From an uncultured SAR86 cluster bacterium (GTDB lineage Bacteria > Pseudomonadota > Gammaproteobacteria > Magnimaribacterales > D2472): a DNA stretch of 64,000 nucleotides. The notes under the pieces are model-generated. The model made no database searches and had not been told where the DNA came from. It was given only the letters and a program-made list of their open reading frames with translations. Location of the stretch: NCBI GenBank assembly GCA_902596165.1, contig CACJSU010000002.1, positions 124,001 through 188,000 of the forward strand, written 5' to 3'. The position numbers and the translations under genes are program-made. Each line of letters opens with the position of its first letter. Position 1 is the stretch's first letter. Positions 17,560-28,649 of this stretch are shown piece after piece.

Positions 17560-18345
17560 ATGGCTGGATTTATAGACATTGCTTGTAATTTTACTCATGA
17601 GTCTTTTAAGCGTAACTTAGAGGAAGTAATAAACGATGCAGAGCTTGCGGGCGTGGAAAAGTTTGTATTACTTTGTGCGAGTTTAGCTGACCTTGATCCT
17701 ATAAAGAAGATTCAAAATAATGCTCCGAATAAATTCTTCATATCTGCAGGTATTCACCCTCATCATGCAACAGAAACAGTTGAAATTAATTACGACCAAC
17801 TACTAAGACAACTTCAATCAATTACTCCTCATGCCATTGGAGAGACTGGATTAGATTACTTTAGAAATATATCTCCACCTGATATTCAGAAAGAATCTTT
17901 TAAAATGCACATTGAAATTGCAAAAGAACTCAATCTCCCTCTCTACCTTCATCAAAGAGACGCACACAATGATTTTATACGCATCATTAGAGAGAATAGA
18001 AAGAACTTTCCAAAATTTGTAGTTCACTGCTTTACTGGGACTCAAAAAGAATTAGATGAATACCTCGATTTAGGAGCATACATTGGACTTACAGGATGGA
18101 TATGTGATGCAAAAAGAAATATTGATTTGCGTCAGTCGATTAAAAATATTCCTCTTGAAAAAATGATGATAGAGACTGACTCTCCTTACCTAATTCCAAA
18201 AAACTTACTAAATAAGCCTAAAGAAAACATCAATGAGCCAAAATATTTGCCCCATATAGCAAATGAAATATGTGAGCTTACAGGATATGAATTGGAAGAA
18301 CTTAAATTAGCAACAAGCAAAAATGCAATTAATTTCTTTAGCTAA
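17560..18345 (+). CDS. tatD: TatD family hydrolase
   Basis: FIDIACNFTHESF, GIHPHHA, AIGETGLDYFR, VVHCFTGT, IETDSPYLIPK. Confidence 0.93.
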   Translation: MAGFIDIACNFTHESFKRNLEEVINDAELAGVEKFVLLCASLADLDPIKKIQNNAPNKFFISAGIHPHHATETVEINYDQLLRQLQSITPHAIGETGLDYFRNISPPDIQKESFKMHIEIAKELNLPLYLHQRDAHNDFIRIIRENRKNFPKFVVHCFTGTQKELDEYLDLGAYIGLTGWICDAKRNIDLRQSIKNIPLEKMMIETDSPYLIPKNLLNKPKENINEPKYLPHIANEICELTGYELEELKLATSKNAINFFS

Positions 18346-19444
18346 AACAAGATCTGTCTAAATCAAATTTAGCGCAGATCTCATCGTTGTTTTCTCCTGC
18401 TTTAACGGAGGAATGCTTAATACTAGGTGCTGTATCAGAAAACCTTGGTGCGGGCGCAGGCTGTATAACCCCATCAACTTCAACAAATGAATTCCTTGCT
18501 TTCATATGATGATGCTCTGGAGCCTCAGATAAACTTAAAACTGGGGCAACGCATGCATCAGAGCCATCAAAAATATCTGCCCATTCGTCACGAGTCTTTT
18601 CTTTTATTTTTTTTCTAATAATAGATTTTAGTTCTGGCCACAGTTTTTTATTATGCTGATCTTGAAATTTGATGTCTGAGATTTCTAATTTATCTAATAG
18701 CACTGAATAGAATTGAGGTTCTATTGAGCCAACCGCAAGAAACTTTTGATCAGCACATTCATAAGTATCATAAAAATGTGCAGCTCCATCTAACAGATTA
18801 GACTCCCTCTCCTCTATCCAAAAACCAGAGGCTTTAAAAGCATAAAACATTGACATAAGAACAGAGGCCCCATCAACCATTGCAGCATCAACAACCTGGC
18901 CTTTTCCACCATGTTTGATGTTTAGTAATGCAGAAACAATTCCAAGAGCAAGAAACATGCCACCGCCACCAAAATCTCCCACAAGGTTTAATGGAGGTGG
19001 AGGCGTTTGACCCGCTCTTCCCATTGCTTCAAGTGCACCAGTTAATGCAATGTAATTTATATCATGGCCAGCGGTTTTAGCTAAAGGTCCATCTTGTCCC
19101 CATCCAGTCATCCTGCCATAAACTAGATTTGGATGAATCTTTAAGCATTCATCAGGACCTAGTCCCAAACGCTCCATTACACCAGGTCTAAACCCTTCAA
19201 TTAATCCATCAACTTTTTTAAGAAGCTTTTTAATTTCATTAATAGTTTGTGGATTTTTTAAATCTGCAGAAAGCGATAATTTAGATCTATGTTGAAAATC
19301 TATCCTGTTTCCACGACCGTGTTGAGAAGATCTATCTATTCTTATAATTTCAGCCCCTAAATCAGCTAAGATCATTCCGCAAAATGGCCCTGGACCAATG
19401 CCAGCAAATTCTACAAGTTTTATCCCACTTAAAGGTCCCGCCAT
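18338..19444 (-). CDS. CaiB/BaiF CoA-transferase (alpha-methylacyl-CoA racemase-like)
   Basis: VEFAGIGPGPFCGMILADLGAEIIRIDR, NPNLVYGRMTGWGQDGP, AGHDINYIALTG. Confidence 0.93.
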   Translation of the reverse strand: MAGPLSGIKLVEFAGIGPGPFCGMILADLGAEIIRIDRSSQHGRGNRIDFQHRSKLSLSADLKNPQTINEIKKLLKKVDGLIEGFRPGVMERLGLGPDECLKIHPNLVYGRMTGWGQDGPLAKTAGHDINYIALTGALEAMGRAGQTPPPPLNLVGDFGGGGMFLALGIVSALLNIKHGGKGQVVDAAMVDGASVLMSMFYAFKASGFWIEERESNLLDGAAHFYDTYECADQKFLAVGSIEPQFYSVLLDKLEISDIKFQDQHNKKLWPELKSIIRKKIKEKTRDEWADIFDGSDACVAPVLSLSEAPEHHHMKARNSFVEVDGVIQPAPAPRFSDTAPSIKHSSVKAGENNDEICAKFDLDRSCFS

Positions 19445-21904
19445 CTATGACTCCTGACTTGAAAAAGCATTAAAGAGATTTAAAAGAAATGGTAACAAAG
19501 TTAAAGATGCAAAAAAAGAAATCATAAGTGCAAAGGCTGTAAACAAGCCAAATAAGACTGTGGGTGTAAAACTTGAAAGAGCAAAGATAGAAAACCCAGC
19601 AGCTATTGTTGTTGCTGTATAAAAAACCGCTCTACCCACTGAATCATGAGAGTTTAAGATTCTTTGATCATTGGTAAGATCTTTATTTTTAACCTCTGTT
19701 TTATATCTATAAAGATAATGAATAGTGTTATCTACAGCCATTCCAACGCTAATAGCAGCAACAGTAATTGTCATAATATCTAGGGGAATACTTAGCACAC
19801 CCAACAAACCCAAAACAGAACCTGCAGTTATTAAATTTGGTGCTAATGCAATTAAAGTAATTTTTAATGATCTGAAGAGCAGTAAGATCATTAACCCAAT
19901 AACAGCAAAAACCATACCAAGAGATTTAATTTGTGATGAAAATAATGATTGAAGCATATTGTTATACAAAACAGCCAAACCTGTTACTTGAAATTGCTCT
20001 TCATCTAAATCAAATTTATTGACTAGATCAAAGTTAATTTTTTCAAGTAACTCTTTTCTATTTAACGTTTGAGCAGATTCAAGGACCCTTGCAGAGATCC
20101 TTACTGTTGAATCATCTTGATTAATATATGAATAAAGCAAAGTTTCTTTAATATCCTCAGGCAAGACAGAACGAAGCAATGCTAACTCTAAATCATTTAA
20201 ATCATTATCATCATTAATCATCCTAGCTAATTTGATCCCGCTCGCTACACTTAAAACTTTTCCCATTTCTGGAATCTCGTCTAAATAGTCATGAATCTCT
20301 TCAAGCTTAGCTAGGGATGTTGCATTCCACCAGTAGCCAGATGCCTCGCTTGAATCGTCCATAAATAAGTCATCTTCAAATAAGTCATCGCCATCAAAAT
20401 CTAACTCATCAAATATTTCATCAGATGGCTGATCAATCAAGATGTCTAATGTTGCAGTTCCTCCTAATTCCTCATCAAGCAATAACATACCCTGATATAT
20501 CTCCGTTTCAGGAGAAAAATAATCTATAAATCTGTTCTCGACTTCAAGTTTTGAAATCCCATAAACCAAAGAGATTGCCAATAAAAGAAAAAAAATAGCA
20601 ATCTGTTTTCCCTGCTTTAAGGCTATCAAAGCTAACCTTGAAGGTATTTTATTGATAAGCTCTAATGAATGGGTGCCAGGAGATTTAATTGCTAATTTCA
20701 TTGCACTTGGCAAAAAAGTAAAAGTAAAAATAAACGCAAAAACCATTCCTACTGACATCATCTTTCCAAATTCTATAACGGGTTTAATATCGCCCATGAT
20801 CAGCGAAAGAAAAGCTATGGCGGTAGTTAATGCAGCAAATAGGCAAGGCCTAACCATTTGATTTAAGGTTTTATAAATAGCGTCGTCAGTCGATTCAGAA
20901 CTACGAGAAACTTCGGTGAATCTTACTAAAACATGCACAGTCAATGAAATAGTTAAAATAAGCAAAAGAGCAATGAAATTAGAAGAAATAACGCTTATTT
21001 TCCAATCCATTAACCCAAGAACACTTGCTGTAAAAGCTGTTGTAATAAAAGCATTGCCCAATGGCAGTAGAACAAACCAAATATTTTGAAAAAACAGATA
21101 GAGCATTAAACAAAAAACTATGGCAACTCCAATACCGAAGATCAATAAATCTGATTTAATAAAACTCATCATATCTGTAGCAATCATTGATGCGCCGCCT
21201 AAAAATAAAGTTCCTTCATTACTGTATTGTTCAAGAAGAAGTCTAATTTGAGCTATTAAATGCGCTCGTTGTTTTGCCTCATCATCATTTAATTGTGAGA
21301 TTTGCTTATTAATATTATTAAGTTCATTTTTTTGATTTAAAGAAAGGTTTGTAAAATCAAGCAATTCATACCTTTTATTAATCAATTCTCTGTATAGAAG
21401 ATTTTCCTCAAGAGTTACCTGCATTGCTGTAGTATCTCCCGACAGGCTAATAATCAGTTCTGAATACACTGGATTACTTATGATTTCTTCCTTTGCAGCA
21501 GCAAAATTGATATCTTCAGTTTCAAGAGTTTTAAGATTATCCATCAAATCAGCAAGGGGAACTTTTGGTTGAAAAAATATTGGAGCATCAAGAATTGTCA
21601 GAACAGATTGAACACCTGGCAAATTTTCCAATTGCATGTCTAAGGTTTTAATTGTTGCTAAGGATTGAGGTGAAAATAAATCAAGTTTTGGGGTAAAGGT
21701 GATGATAAGAAAATCAGAATTGCCAAATTTTTCACCAGTTTCTCTATAAACTTCAAAAGCTTCATCCCCTTCTATCACCAGTGCATCAGAAGAAGCATCA
21801 AGTTTAAAATTCTTAAGACCAATACCTGCTGAAAGAAAGACAGCAACTATAAAAGCCATGACAAGAACTGGCTTTTTTAGAATAAATTGAAAAAGTTGCT
21901 GCAT
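19445..21904 (-). CDS. MMPL/HAE3-type RND superfamily exporter
   Basis: 819 aa; two 6-TM repeats (MVRPCLFAALTTAIAFLSLIMGDIKPVIEFG; SVGRAVFYTATTIAAGFSIFALSSFTP). Confidence 0.88.
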   Translation of the reverse strand: MQQLFQFILKKPVLVMAFIVAVFLSAGIGLKNFKLDASSDALVIEGDEAFEVYRETGEKFGNSDFLIITFTPKLDLFSPQSLATIKTLDMQLENLPGVQSVLTILDAPIFFQPKVPLADLMDNLKTLETEDINFAAAKEEIISNPVYSELIISLSGDTTAMQVTLEENLLYRELINKRYELLDFTNLSLNQKNELNNINKQISQLNDDEAKQRAHLIAQIRLLLEQYSNEGTLFLGGASMIATDMMSFIKSDLLIFGIGVAIVFCLMLYLFFQNIWFVLLPLGNAFITTAFTASVLGLMDWKISVISSNFIALLLILTISLTVHVLVRFTEVSRSSESTDDAIYKTLNQMVRPCLFAALTTAIAFLSLIMGDIKPVIEFGKMMSVGMVFAFIFTFTFLPSAMKLAIKSPGTHSLELINKIPSRLALIALKQGKQIAIFFLLLAISLVYGISKLEVENRFIDYFSPETEIYQGMLLLDEELGGTATLDILIDQPSDEIFDELDFDGDDLFEDDLFMDDSSEASGYWWNATSLAKLEEIHDYLDEIPEMGKVLSVASGIKLARMINDDNDLNDLELALLRSVLPEDIKETLLYSYINQDDSTVRISARVLESAQTLNRKELLEKINFDLVNKFDLDEEQFQVTGLAVLYNNMLQSLFSSQIKSLGMVFAVIGLMILLLFRSLKITLIALAPNLITAGSVLGLLGVLSIPLDIMTITVAAISVGMAVDNTIHYLYRYKTEVKNKDLTNDQRILNSHDSVGRAVFYTATTIAAGFSIFALSSFTPTVLFGLFTAFALMISFFASLTLLPFLLNLFNAFSSQES

Positions 21905-21912
21905 AGATACAA

Positions 21913-22212
21913 TTATTTTTTAGAGCACTCGGGTGATGAAAGTATAACTGGATTATTGTTATATTCTTCAATAGTAAAAGCTTGTATAGATAATGCATGA
22001 ATTTTCTTCATAGTCTCAACTAAAATTTGATAAATAAGTTGATGTCTTTTCACTTTGGTCATTTCAATGAAATTATCTGACACAATTACTAGTTTAAAAT
22101 GAGTTTCAGAGTTTACAGGCACATTGTGCATTGCACTCTCATTCTCAAGATACATTTTTTCAACAACCAATCGAGCATTAAGACTTTCGATGATACTGTC
22201 ATAACAGCTCAT
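21913..22212 (-). CDS. BolA family protein
   Basis: HFKLVIVSDNFIEMTKVKRHQLIYQILVETMKKIHALSIQAFT. Confidence 0.88.
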   Translation of the reverse strand: MSCYDSIIESLNARLVVEKMYLENESAMHNVPVNSETHFKLVIVSDNFIEMTKVKRHQLIYQILVETMKKIHALSIQAFTIEEYNNNPVILSSPECSKK

Positions 22213-22649
22213 TTTGACTCCATTTTTAAAAGATATTTTTTATTAGCTTTTCCAAGCGCAAATTCTCCAATCGATCCATCTTGCTTGATAACTCTATGAC
22301 ATGGAATAAGAAGTGGTATGGGATTTAATTTACAAGCTGTACCAACTGCTCTTGCGGCTCCCGGTAGACCAATCTTATATGCTAATGATGAATAAGATTC
22401 TGTGTGACCTTTTGGGATCTTTGTTAATGCTTTCCACACACTTAACTGAAATGGTGTTCCCTGTAGATAATATTTAGGAAAGTTTTTTAACTCACTGTTG
22501 CTAAAAAACTTATCAATCATCTTCTGAAGAGTTAAGTCAGGAGGACAAGATGAGCTTCGTTTATTGATATAAACTAATTTTGCCAATAAAGAATTAACAT
22601 AAAATGAATTGAATGCTCCTATTGGTGTGATTAAGGACTTAATTTCCAT
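22209..22649 (-). CDS. ogt: Methylated-DNA--protein-cysteine S-methyltransferase
   Basis: Active site PLLIPCHRVI; GTPFQLSVWKALTKIPKGHTESY. Confidence 0.95.
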   Translation of the reverse strand: MEIKSLITPIGAFNSFYVNSLLAKLVYINKRSSSCPPDLTLQKMIDKFFSNSELKNFPKYYLQGTPFQLSVWKALTKIPKGHTESYSSLAYKIGLPGAARAVGTACKLNPIPLLIPCHRVIKQDGSIGEFALGKANKKYLLKMESK

Positions 22650-22751
22650 AAACAGATTTTAACATTGGCAGATGTCTCAAATTAATAAAAATCAAAAAAA
22701 GAGAGCGCTAATCTCATTTTTAATCATAGAAATGTATCTCAAAAAGGTAAA

Positions 22752-22826
22752 TGGTGCGGCATCCGAGATTCGAACTCGGACCATCTGCTTGGAAGGCAGA
22801 TATACTAGCCATTATACTAATGCCGC
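22752..22826 (-). tRNA. tRNA-Gly(UCC), CCA encoded
   Basis: GCGGCATTAGTATAATGGCTAGTATATCTGC-CTTCCAA-GCAGAT...GGTTCGAAT-type T arm...ATGCCGCACCA. Confidence 0.95.
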
Positions 22827-22933
22827 TTTAAGAAGAAACCGTATGTTACACCATCTTTATACTAATCTTAAGGGAATTAAATGCTCTTTTAGATTTTCAT
22901 AAACATTTTTATTGAATTAGTTTAAGATTAACC

Positions 22934-23128
22934 ATGATATTTGATTTTTCTCATCTAAAAAAAACCAACGCAAGCTACCTTTCCCATGGATTAAGAGTTA
23001 TAAAAGTATCAATTGTTCTTATTAAACTTGGGATTATAGGAGTCATTCACGGCCTTTTTCCTTTTGCTTTTGTGAAGACCGTTAGCAATGGGGTTAAAAA
23101 AATTGCTGATGATATTTCGCACTTTTAA
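22934..23128 (+). CDS. Small membrane-associated protein, DUF6356-like
   Basis: 64 aa; FSHLKKTNASYLSHGLRVIKVSIVLIKLGIIGVIHGLFPFAFV. Confidence 0.6.
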   Translation: MIFDFSHLKKTNASYLSHGLRVIKVSIVLIKLGIIGVIHGLFPFAFVKTVSNGVKKIADDISHF

Positions 23129-23129
23129 A

Positions 23130-23867
23130 TTACAAAACTTTATATTGACTAAAAATTTTAGATGACTGACAAGTGGATTGTTCAAGTAAAAATTCTTGAA
23201 TCTCCTTGCTGATCTCTAATGCTTGCCAAGATTCAACAAAATCTTTCCTAGATTCAAGAGATGTAAATATATTCGTCCATTGAAAACTGATGTTAGATCC
23301 ATCTTCTTCAGAATAAACTATCTCTACAGGTGAATTATTTTTGACTAATGCATCGGTAAACTGCTCAATGACCAATTTCATTGTTGCGTAACTGAATCCA
23401 TTCTTATACTCACAATGTAATATCTCTGAAATTACAGGAAAATTATTAATAACTTTTTTTGTAAGCCTAAAAGAATTCTTTACAGTTTTTGAATTATCAC
23501 AAGTCGCAATATCATCAAAACTTAAAGATTTGAGGGTAAGTAAAAATCTATCCAAATCAGTGACTTCATCATATTTTAACAAAAGATCAAAGGATTGTGT
23601 TTCTATATTATCCTCAGTGACTGGGAATAGAAAATATAACTCCTCATCATCTCCCCCCTCTATTTTTGCAAAGCTATCAACAAATTTTGGAATGAACCTT
23701 TCAACCGAATTTAGGGTTTTACCTGCAGCCATCTCGCAATTAAACAATGATTCTTTGAATGAATACTCCGGTTTAATAAAATTGCTTAATGCTATATTTG
23801 AGTTTTTAGAGTCTCCCTCACAACTCACAAGAAGAATAACGACTATAAATTTAACAAAGGGTTTCAA
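23130..23867 (-). CDS. Putative lipoprotein of unknown function
   Basis: 245 aa; signal peptide with lipobox-like VILLVSCEGD. Confidence 0.6.
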   Translation of the reverse strand: MKPFVKFIVVILLVSCEGDSKNSNIALSNFIKPEYSFKESLFNCEMAAGKTLNSVERFIPKFVDSFAKIEGGDDEELYFLFPVTEDNIETQSFDLLLKYDEVTDLDRFLLTLKSLSFDDIATCDNSKTVKNSFRLTKKVINNFPVISEILHCEYKNGFSYATMKLVIEQFTDALVKNNSPVEIVYSEEDGSNISFQWTNIFTSLESRKDFVESWQALEISKEIQEFLLEQSTCQSSKIFSQYKVL

Positions 23868-23906
23868 TTTAGATCTAAAAAATTAAATTAATGAGATAAT
23901 AATATT

Positions 23907-24890
23907 ATGAAAAATTATATATGCATACCGTTCATCTCCCTTTGTCTCTTATCTATAATCCCAGAAAAAGTATACGCATATAAGTACGGACTTGGTTCAT
24001 GCCTAGACCAAGATCGAGAACAAAGTATTTGGTCTGCAATTAAAAAAGAGAATGTAGACGGTTTTATATTTCTTGGTGATAACGTTTATGGAGATATTCC
24101 AAACGGCAAGCTATCAAAGATGAAAAAAGCATATCAAATTCAAAAAGACCGACTGCCAATATGGCTTATGAATTACAAAGATATATTAGCAATATGGGAC
24201 GATCATGATTTTGGTATAAACGATGGGGGTGGAGATTACCCTTTTAAACAAGAATCTGAAAAAATGTTTCTTGATTTTTGGAAAATTCCTAATTCAGATC
24301 CCAGAAGAAAAAGAGATGGTATTTATTTTAAACAAACCAAAATAATCGAGGGAGTCGAGATTGATATAATTGGTCTAGATACTAGGTATTTCAGATCTAA
24401 GCTACAGGGTAAAAAAAATGCTTATCAACCAAATAATGATTCTTCGGCAACTATTCTTGGTCAAGATCAATGGGCTTGGCTTAAATCTTCAATTTTTAAT
24501 TCAAATGCAGAGATTATTGTAATACTCTCCTCTATTCAAATCTTAGCAACCAATCATCCCTATGAAAAATGGGATAATTTTCCTCTAGAGCGAAAAAAAT
24601 TACTTAACTTGATGGCTATTGCGGCAAAAGATAAAACAATTATTGCCGTCACTGGTGACAGACATAGATCAGGCATTTATCAAAATCAAGATTTTGTTGA
24701 AATTACAGCTTCATCCCTTAATAGACCAGCATCTAGAGACAAAGAAACTGATCCATTGTTGATTGGTAATACATATCGAGAAAAAAATTATGGAGTTCTA
24801 AATATTGAACCTAGTAAAAATAAAATTACTTTGTCGATTCATAATAAAAGTGGGCAAAAGCTTAATTCAAAAATAATTAACATCCATTGA
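23907..24890 (+). CDS. PhoD-like alkaline phosphatase family protein
   Basis: [34 protein letters not shown] metallophosphatase motifs after a signal peptide. Confidence 0.9.
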   Translation: MKNYICIPFISLCLLSIIPEKVYAYKYGLGSCLDQDREQSIWSAIKKENVDGFIFLGDNVYGDIPNGKLSKMKKAYQIQKDRLPIWLMNYKDILAIWDDHDFGINDGGGDYPFKQESEKMFLDFWKIPNSDPRRKRDGIYFKQTKIIEGVEIDIIGLDTRYFRSKLQGKKNAYQPNNDSSATILGQDQWAWLKSSIFNSNAEIIVILSSIQILATNHPYEKWDNFPLERKKLLNLMAIAAKDKTIIAVTGDRHRSGIYQNQDFVEITASSLNRPASRDKETDPLLIGNTYREKNYGVLNIEPSKNKITLSIHNKSGQKLNSKIINIH

Positions 24891-24937
24891 TAAAGATAGT
24901 ATTGTTAAATATTAGCAAACGTATAGAAATAAAAATT

Positions 24938-26215
24938 ATGAAAAAAATTTATTTATTCCTAGCTCTGTTAGCTCCGGGCATTATTTACGCAGACATTCTT
25001 TTGCATGTTGGCAACTTGATAGATACAGATAACGGAGAGATCAGCAAAGCTATAACCATTAGAATTAAAGGCAATAAAATATCCGAGGTTACAAAGGGTT
25101 ATGCAATCCCAAAAAAAGACGATGAAATTATTAATTTAAAACAATCATATGTTATGCCGGGATTTATGGATATGCATGTTCATCTAGCTCAAGAATATAT
25201 TCCAAAAGCAGAAAGAGAATCAAAAATTGAACCTGAATATAGAACACTATTTGCTGCTAATGCTGCATCAAAAACATTGATGGCTGGATTTACAACTGTT
25301 AGAAACCTTGGTGATGGAGGCATGGAAACCATCTCACTTAGAGAAGCAATCAAGCAAGGTTTGGCAATAGGTCCACGAATATTTACATCAGGAAAAACAA
25401 TAGCTACAACTGGTGGACATGGAGACCCAACCAACGGCATGCCAAAAGACAACTATGCACCCCCCACTCCTGAAGAAGGAGTTATTGATAGTCCAGCAGA
25501 AGCCATAAAAGCTGTAAGGCAAAGATACAAAGATGGAACAGATGGCATAAAAATTACTGCTACTGGAGGTGTTTTAAGCGTTGCTAAATCAGGAGAAAAT
25601 CCTCAATTCACTGACGCGGAGTTGCTTGCTATTGTGAGCACTGCGAATGATTACGGATTATGGACTGCAGCTCATGCTCATGGAAAAGAAGGCATGAAAA
25701 GAGCAGTTATAGCAGGCATCAATTCTATAGAGCACGGCACATACATGGATAAAGAGGTGATGGAGTTGATGAAAGCCAGAGGCACCTACTATGTTCCTAC
25801 CATTATGGCTGGTGATTGGGTAGCTGAAAAAGCTAAGATTCCTAATTTTTTTCCAGCACTTGTTAAACCTAAAGCAGAAAAAATTGGCCCTCAGATTCAA
25901 TCAACTTTTGCTGCAGCATATAAAGCTGGAGTAAAAATAGCTTTTGGTACGGATTCAGGTGTTTCCGCACATGGAGATAATTGGCAAGAATTTATTCTCA
26001 TGACAAATGCTGGCATGACAAATAAAGATGCTTTAAAAAGTGCAACGATCGAAACAGCTAAACTCCTAAGAATAGAAGATAAGTTAGGCCAGATAAAGCC
26101 TGGGATGCTTGCTGACATAATAGCTGTTCAAGAAAATCCTATTGATGATATATCAACTGTTAAGAATGTAAGTTTTGTGATGAAGGATGGAGTCATCTAT
26201 AAACAAAATTCTTAA
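24938..26215 (+). CDS. Secreted amidohydrolase family protein (imidazolonepropionase-like)
   Basis: [40 protein letters not shown] metal-ligand motifs. Start taken at [14 protein letters not shown]. Confidence 0.92.
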   Translation: MKKIYLFLALLAPGIIYADILLHVGNLIDTDNGEISKAITIRIKGNKISEVTKGYAIPKKDDEIINLKQSYVMPGFMDMHVHLAQEYIPKAERESKIEPEYRTLFAANAASKTLMAGFTTVRNLGDGGMETISLREAIKQGLAIGPRIFTSGKTIATTGGHGDPTNGMPKDNYAPPTPEEGVIDSPAEAIKAVRQRYKDGTDGIKITATGGVLSVAKSGENPQFTDAELLAIVSTANDYGLWTAAHAHGKEGMKRAVIAGINSIEHGTYMDKEVMELMKARGTYYVPTIMAGDWVAEKAKIPNFFPALVKPKAEKIGPQIQSTFAAAYKAGVKIAFGTDSGVSAHGDNWQEFILMTNAGMTNKDALKSATIETAKLLRIEDKLGQIKPGMLADIIAVQENPIDDISTVKNVSFVMKDGVIYKQNS

Positions 26216-26217
26216 AA

Positions 26218-27153
26218 ATGATTAAGAAACCTAAGATTATTATCTTGGGAGCTGGCATGAGCGGGATTGCCTGCGCACTGAAGCTTAATAATAACTTTGA
26301 CGTTCATATATATGAAAAGTCTCGGGGTGTTGGTGGGAGACTTTGCGCTAAGACTTTACCTGGTGGGTTATTTCATTTTGGTGCTCAATTCTGTACAGCA
26401 CAATCATCCAGTTTTCAAAATTTTTTGAAGCAAAATAATGCTATAAATTTTATTGGAACTTCTTTTGACTTTGAAACAAATGCTTGCATAGAAACTAAAA
26501 ATTATTTTGTTGGAAAGAATGGTATGCATACTCTGCTTAAGAATTACGAAAACTCTTTGAATATACACTTTAGTCATCAAGCAATAAAAATAAATGAAGA
26601 AAAAAAAATAGTATATTTTAATTCTGGTAAAAAAGATTTCTACGACATCATAATCTCCAGTCTACCTCTCCCACAAGCACAAAAAATTTTTAAAACAAAA
26701 ATCAATCATGGCTCGATATTTAGCCCATGCATTGCGATGGGGATGACTTTAAGCGGAACACCCATTTACGAACATAATGCATATAAAAATATTAATAAAG
26801 ACATTGCCTACCTTGGGTCAAGCCGTTTTTATAATGATCAAAAAAAAGAAACTTGGGTTTTACAATTTACACCAAAAGCTAGTTTGCAAATGATAAATCA
26901 ATTGGATGAGTCACTTCAAAGCAATGCTAATATGAATGTAAGAAATGTGATCCATGGAAATTACGAAATTGTGCATGCAGGAATCTTTAGATGGAAGTAT
27001 GCTCTTTGTAGCAGATCTAATCATAAGGATGAATTTACATCTATTTCTAACAATGCATTTGCCATAGGAGATTGGAATATTTCGCCACGAGTGGAATCAG
27101 CATATATTTCTGGACATGCATTAGGAGAATATTTAACTGAGACACGGGCATGA
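26218..27153 (+). CDS. FAD-dependent oxidoreductase (renalase/amine-oxidase-like)
   Basis: IIILGAGMSGIACALKLNNNFDVHIYEKSRGVGGRL Rossmann fold, C-terminal FAIGDW. Confidence 0.85.
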   Translation: MIKKPKIIILGAGMSGIACALKLNNNFDVHIYEKSRGVGGRLCAKTLPGGLFHFGAQFCTAQSSSFQNFLKQNNAINFIGTSFDFETNACIETKNYFVGKNGMHTLLKNYENSLNIHFSHQAIKINEEKKIVYFNSGKKDFYDIIISSLPLPQAQKIFKTKINHGSIFSPCIAMGMTLSGTPIYEHNAYKNINKDIAYLGSSRFYNDQKKETWVLQFTPKASLQMINQLDESLQSNANMNVRNVIHGNYEIVHAGIFRWKYALCSRSNHKDEFTSISNNAFAIGDWNISPRVESAYISGHALGEYLTETRA

Positions 27154-28649
27154 AACAAATTGGATTAATCTTTCCAGACGAATTATCAACAAATAATAAA
27201 GTTCTCTCTGCTATCAATAAATCAGATGCATTATTGATGTATGAGCCTTGTGATACTTTTTATCAACTCAAACATCACAAACATAAACTTGTCTTGCTGA
27301 TATCAGCCTTAAGACATTGGAAAAAAACTTTAGAAAAAGATTTTAAAAATATTATCCATATAAAAATTACTAAAGATAGAGATATAGATCTTATGCATGA
27401 GCTTGAAACAATGCGTAAAAAAATTGATTTTAATATACTGCATGTAACACAGCCCAGTGATCATGGAATATTAACTCAGCTCATGTTCTTTGGATCCAAG
27501 CACAATGTTGAATTAAAAATTCATCAAGATACAAAATTTATTGACTCAGTTGAAGGTTTTTCTGAATGGTCTAAAGATAAAAAATCTCTTGTACAAGAAT
27601 ACTATTATCGATGGTTGAGAAAAAAATATAACCTTCTTATGGAGGAGAATAAACCGTTAGGTGGCAAATGGAACTTTGATAAAGAAAATCAAAAAAGTAT
27701 CTCAAAATTAATAGAACTGCCAAAGCCAAGAAAAAAACTCAAATCAGATGAATTAACAATATCGACAATGGTTGATGTAGAAAACTGCTTTCCAAATTCA
27801 ATTGGAAATTTAGAAAACTTTAATTGGGCCGTAACTCATGCTGAGGCAAGAAAGCAATTAAATAATTTTTTAAAGAATTATTTTAAATCCTTTGGGGACT
27901 TTCAGGATGCAATAGATAAAAAAAATCCAACCTTATTCCACTCTCTTCTGTCTCCATACATAAATTCTGGTTTACTTGATCCCATGGAGTGCATTGTGGA
28001 TGCCATAAGCCATTTCAATAATGCAAAACATGAGATTCCAATTAATGCTTTAGAGGGCTTTGTTAGACAAATTTTAGGATGGAGAGAGTTTATTAGAGGA
28101 GTCTATTGGGAAAATATGCCTCAATATAAAGAAATGAATTTTTGGTCACATAACAAAAGTCTAAATGAAAATTGGTATTCAGGAGACACTGGGATCCCTT
28201 TGCTCGATGATGCAATTAAAGAGTCAGTGAATACTGGGTATACTCATCATATTAATAGACTGATGATCATTTCTAATTTAATGAATCTATCAAATATTAG
28301 ACCAAATGAGATTTATAGATGGTTCATGGAAATGTATGTTGACTCGGCAGATTGGGTGATGGTTCCAAATGTATTTGGAATGGGAACTTATGCTGATGGA
28401 GGAATATTCTCTACTAAACCTTACATCTGTGGATCGAGTTACATGCTCAGAATGTCAAATTATAAAAAAGGAACATGGTGCGATACAGTAGATGGTCTTT
28501 ATTGGAGATTTATAGAAAAGCACAGAGATTTTTTTGCCAATAATCCTAGGTTAGGATTAATGCTAAAGTCGCTTGATAATATGAATGAACATAGAAAGAT
28601 CAAAATATATAACGCGGCTGATGAGTTTATTGAGAAGAATACTACCTAA
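27150..28649 (+). CDS. Cryptochrome/photolyase-related protein, CryPro (FeS-BCP) clade
   Basis: EGFVRQILGWREFIRGVYW, THHINRLMIISNLMNL, WVMVPNVFGMGTYADGGIFSTKPYICGSSYMLRM. Confidence 0.9.
   Translation: MKQIGLIFPDELSTNNKVLSAINKSDALLMYEPCDTFYQLKHHKHKLVLLISALRHWKKTLEKDFKNIIHIKITKDRDIDLMHELETMRKKIDFNILHVTQPSDHGILTQLMFFGSKHNVELKIHQDTKFIDSVEGFSEWSKDKKSLVQEYYYRWLRKKYNLLMEENKPLGGKWNFDKENQKSISKLIELPKPRKKLKSDELTISTMVDVENCFPNSIGNLENFNWAVTHAEARKQLNNFLKNYFKSFGDFQDAIDKKNPTLFHSLLSPYINSGLLDPMECIVDAISHFNNAKHEIPINALEGFVRQILGWREFIRGVYWENMPQYKEMNFWSHNKSLNENWYSGDTGIPLLDDAIKESVNTGYTHHINRLMIISNLMNLSNIRPNEIYRWFMEMYVDSADWVMVPNVFGMGTYADGGIFSTKPYICGSSYMLRMSNYKKGTWCDTVDGLYWRFIEKHRDFFANNPRLGLMLKSLDNMNEHRKIKIYNAADEFIEKNTT

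Noticed and set aside
22672-22902. 76-aa + strand ORF
   Set aside because: It runs through the complement of tRNA-Gly(UCC); the protein sequence is an artefact.
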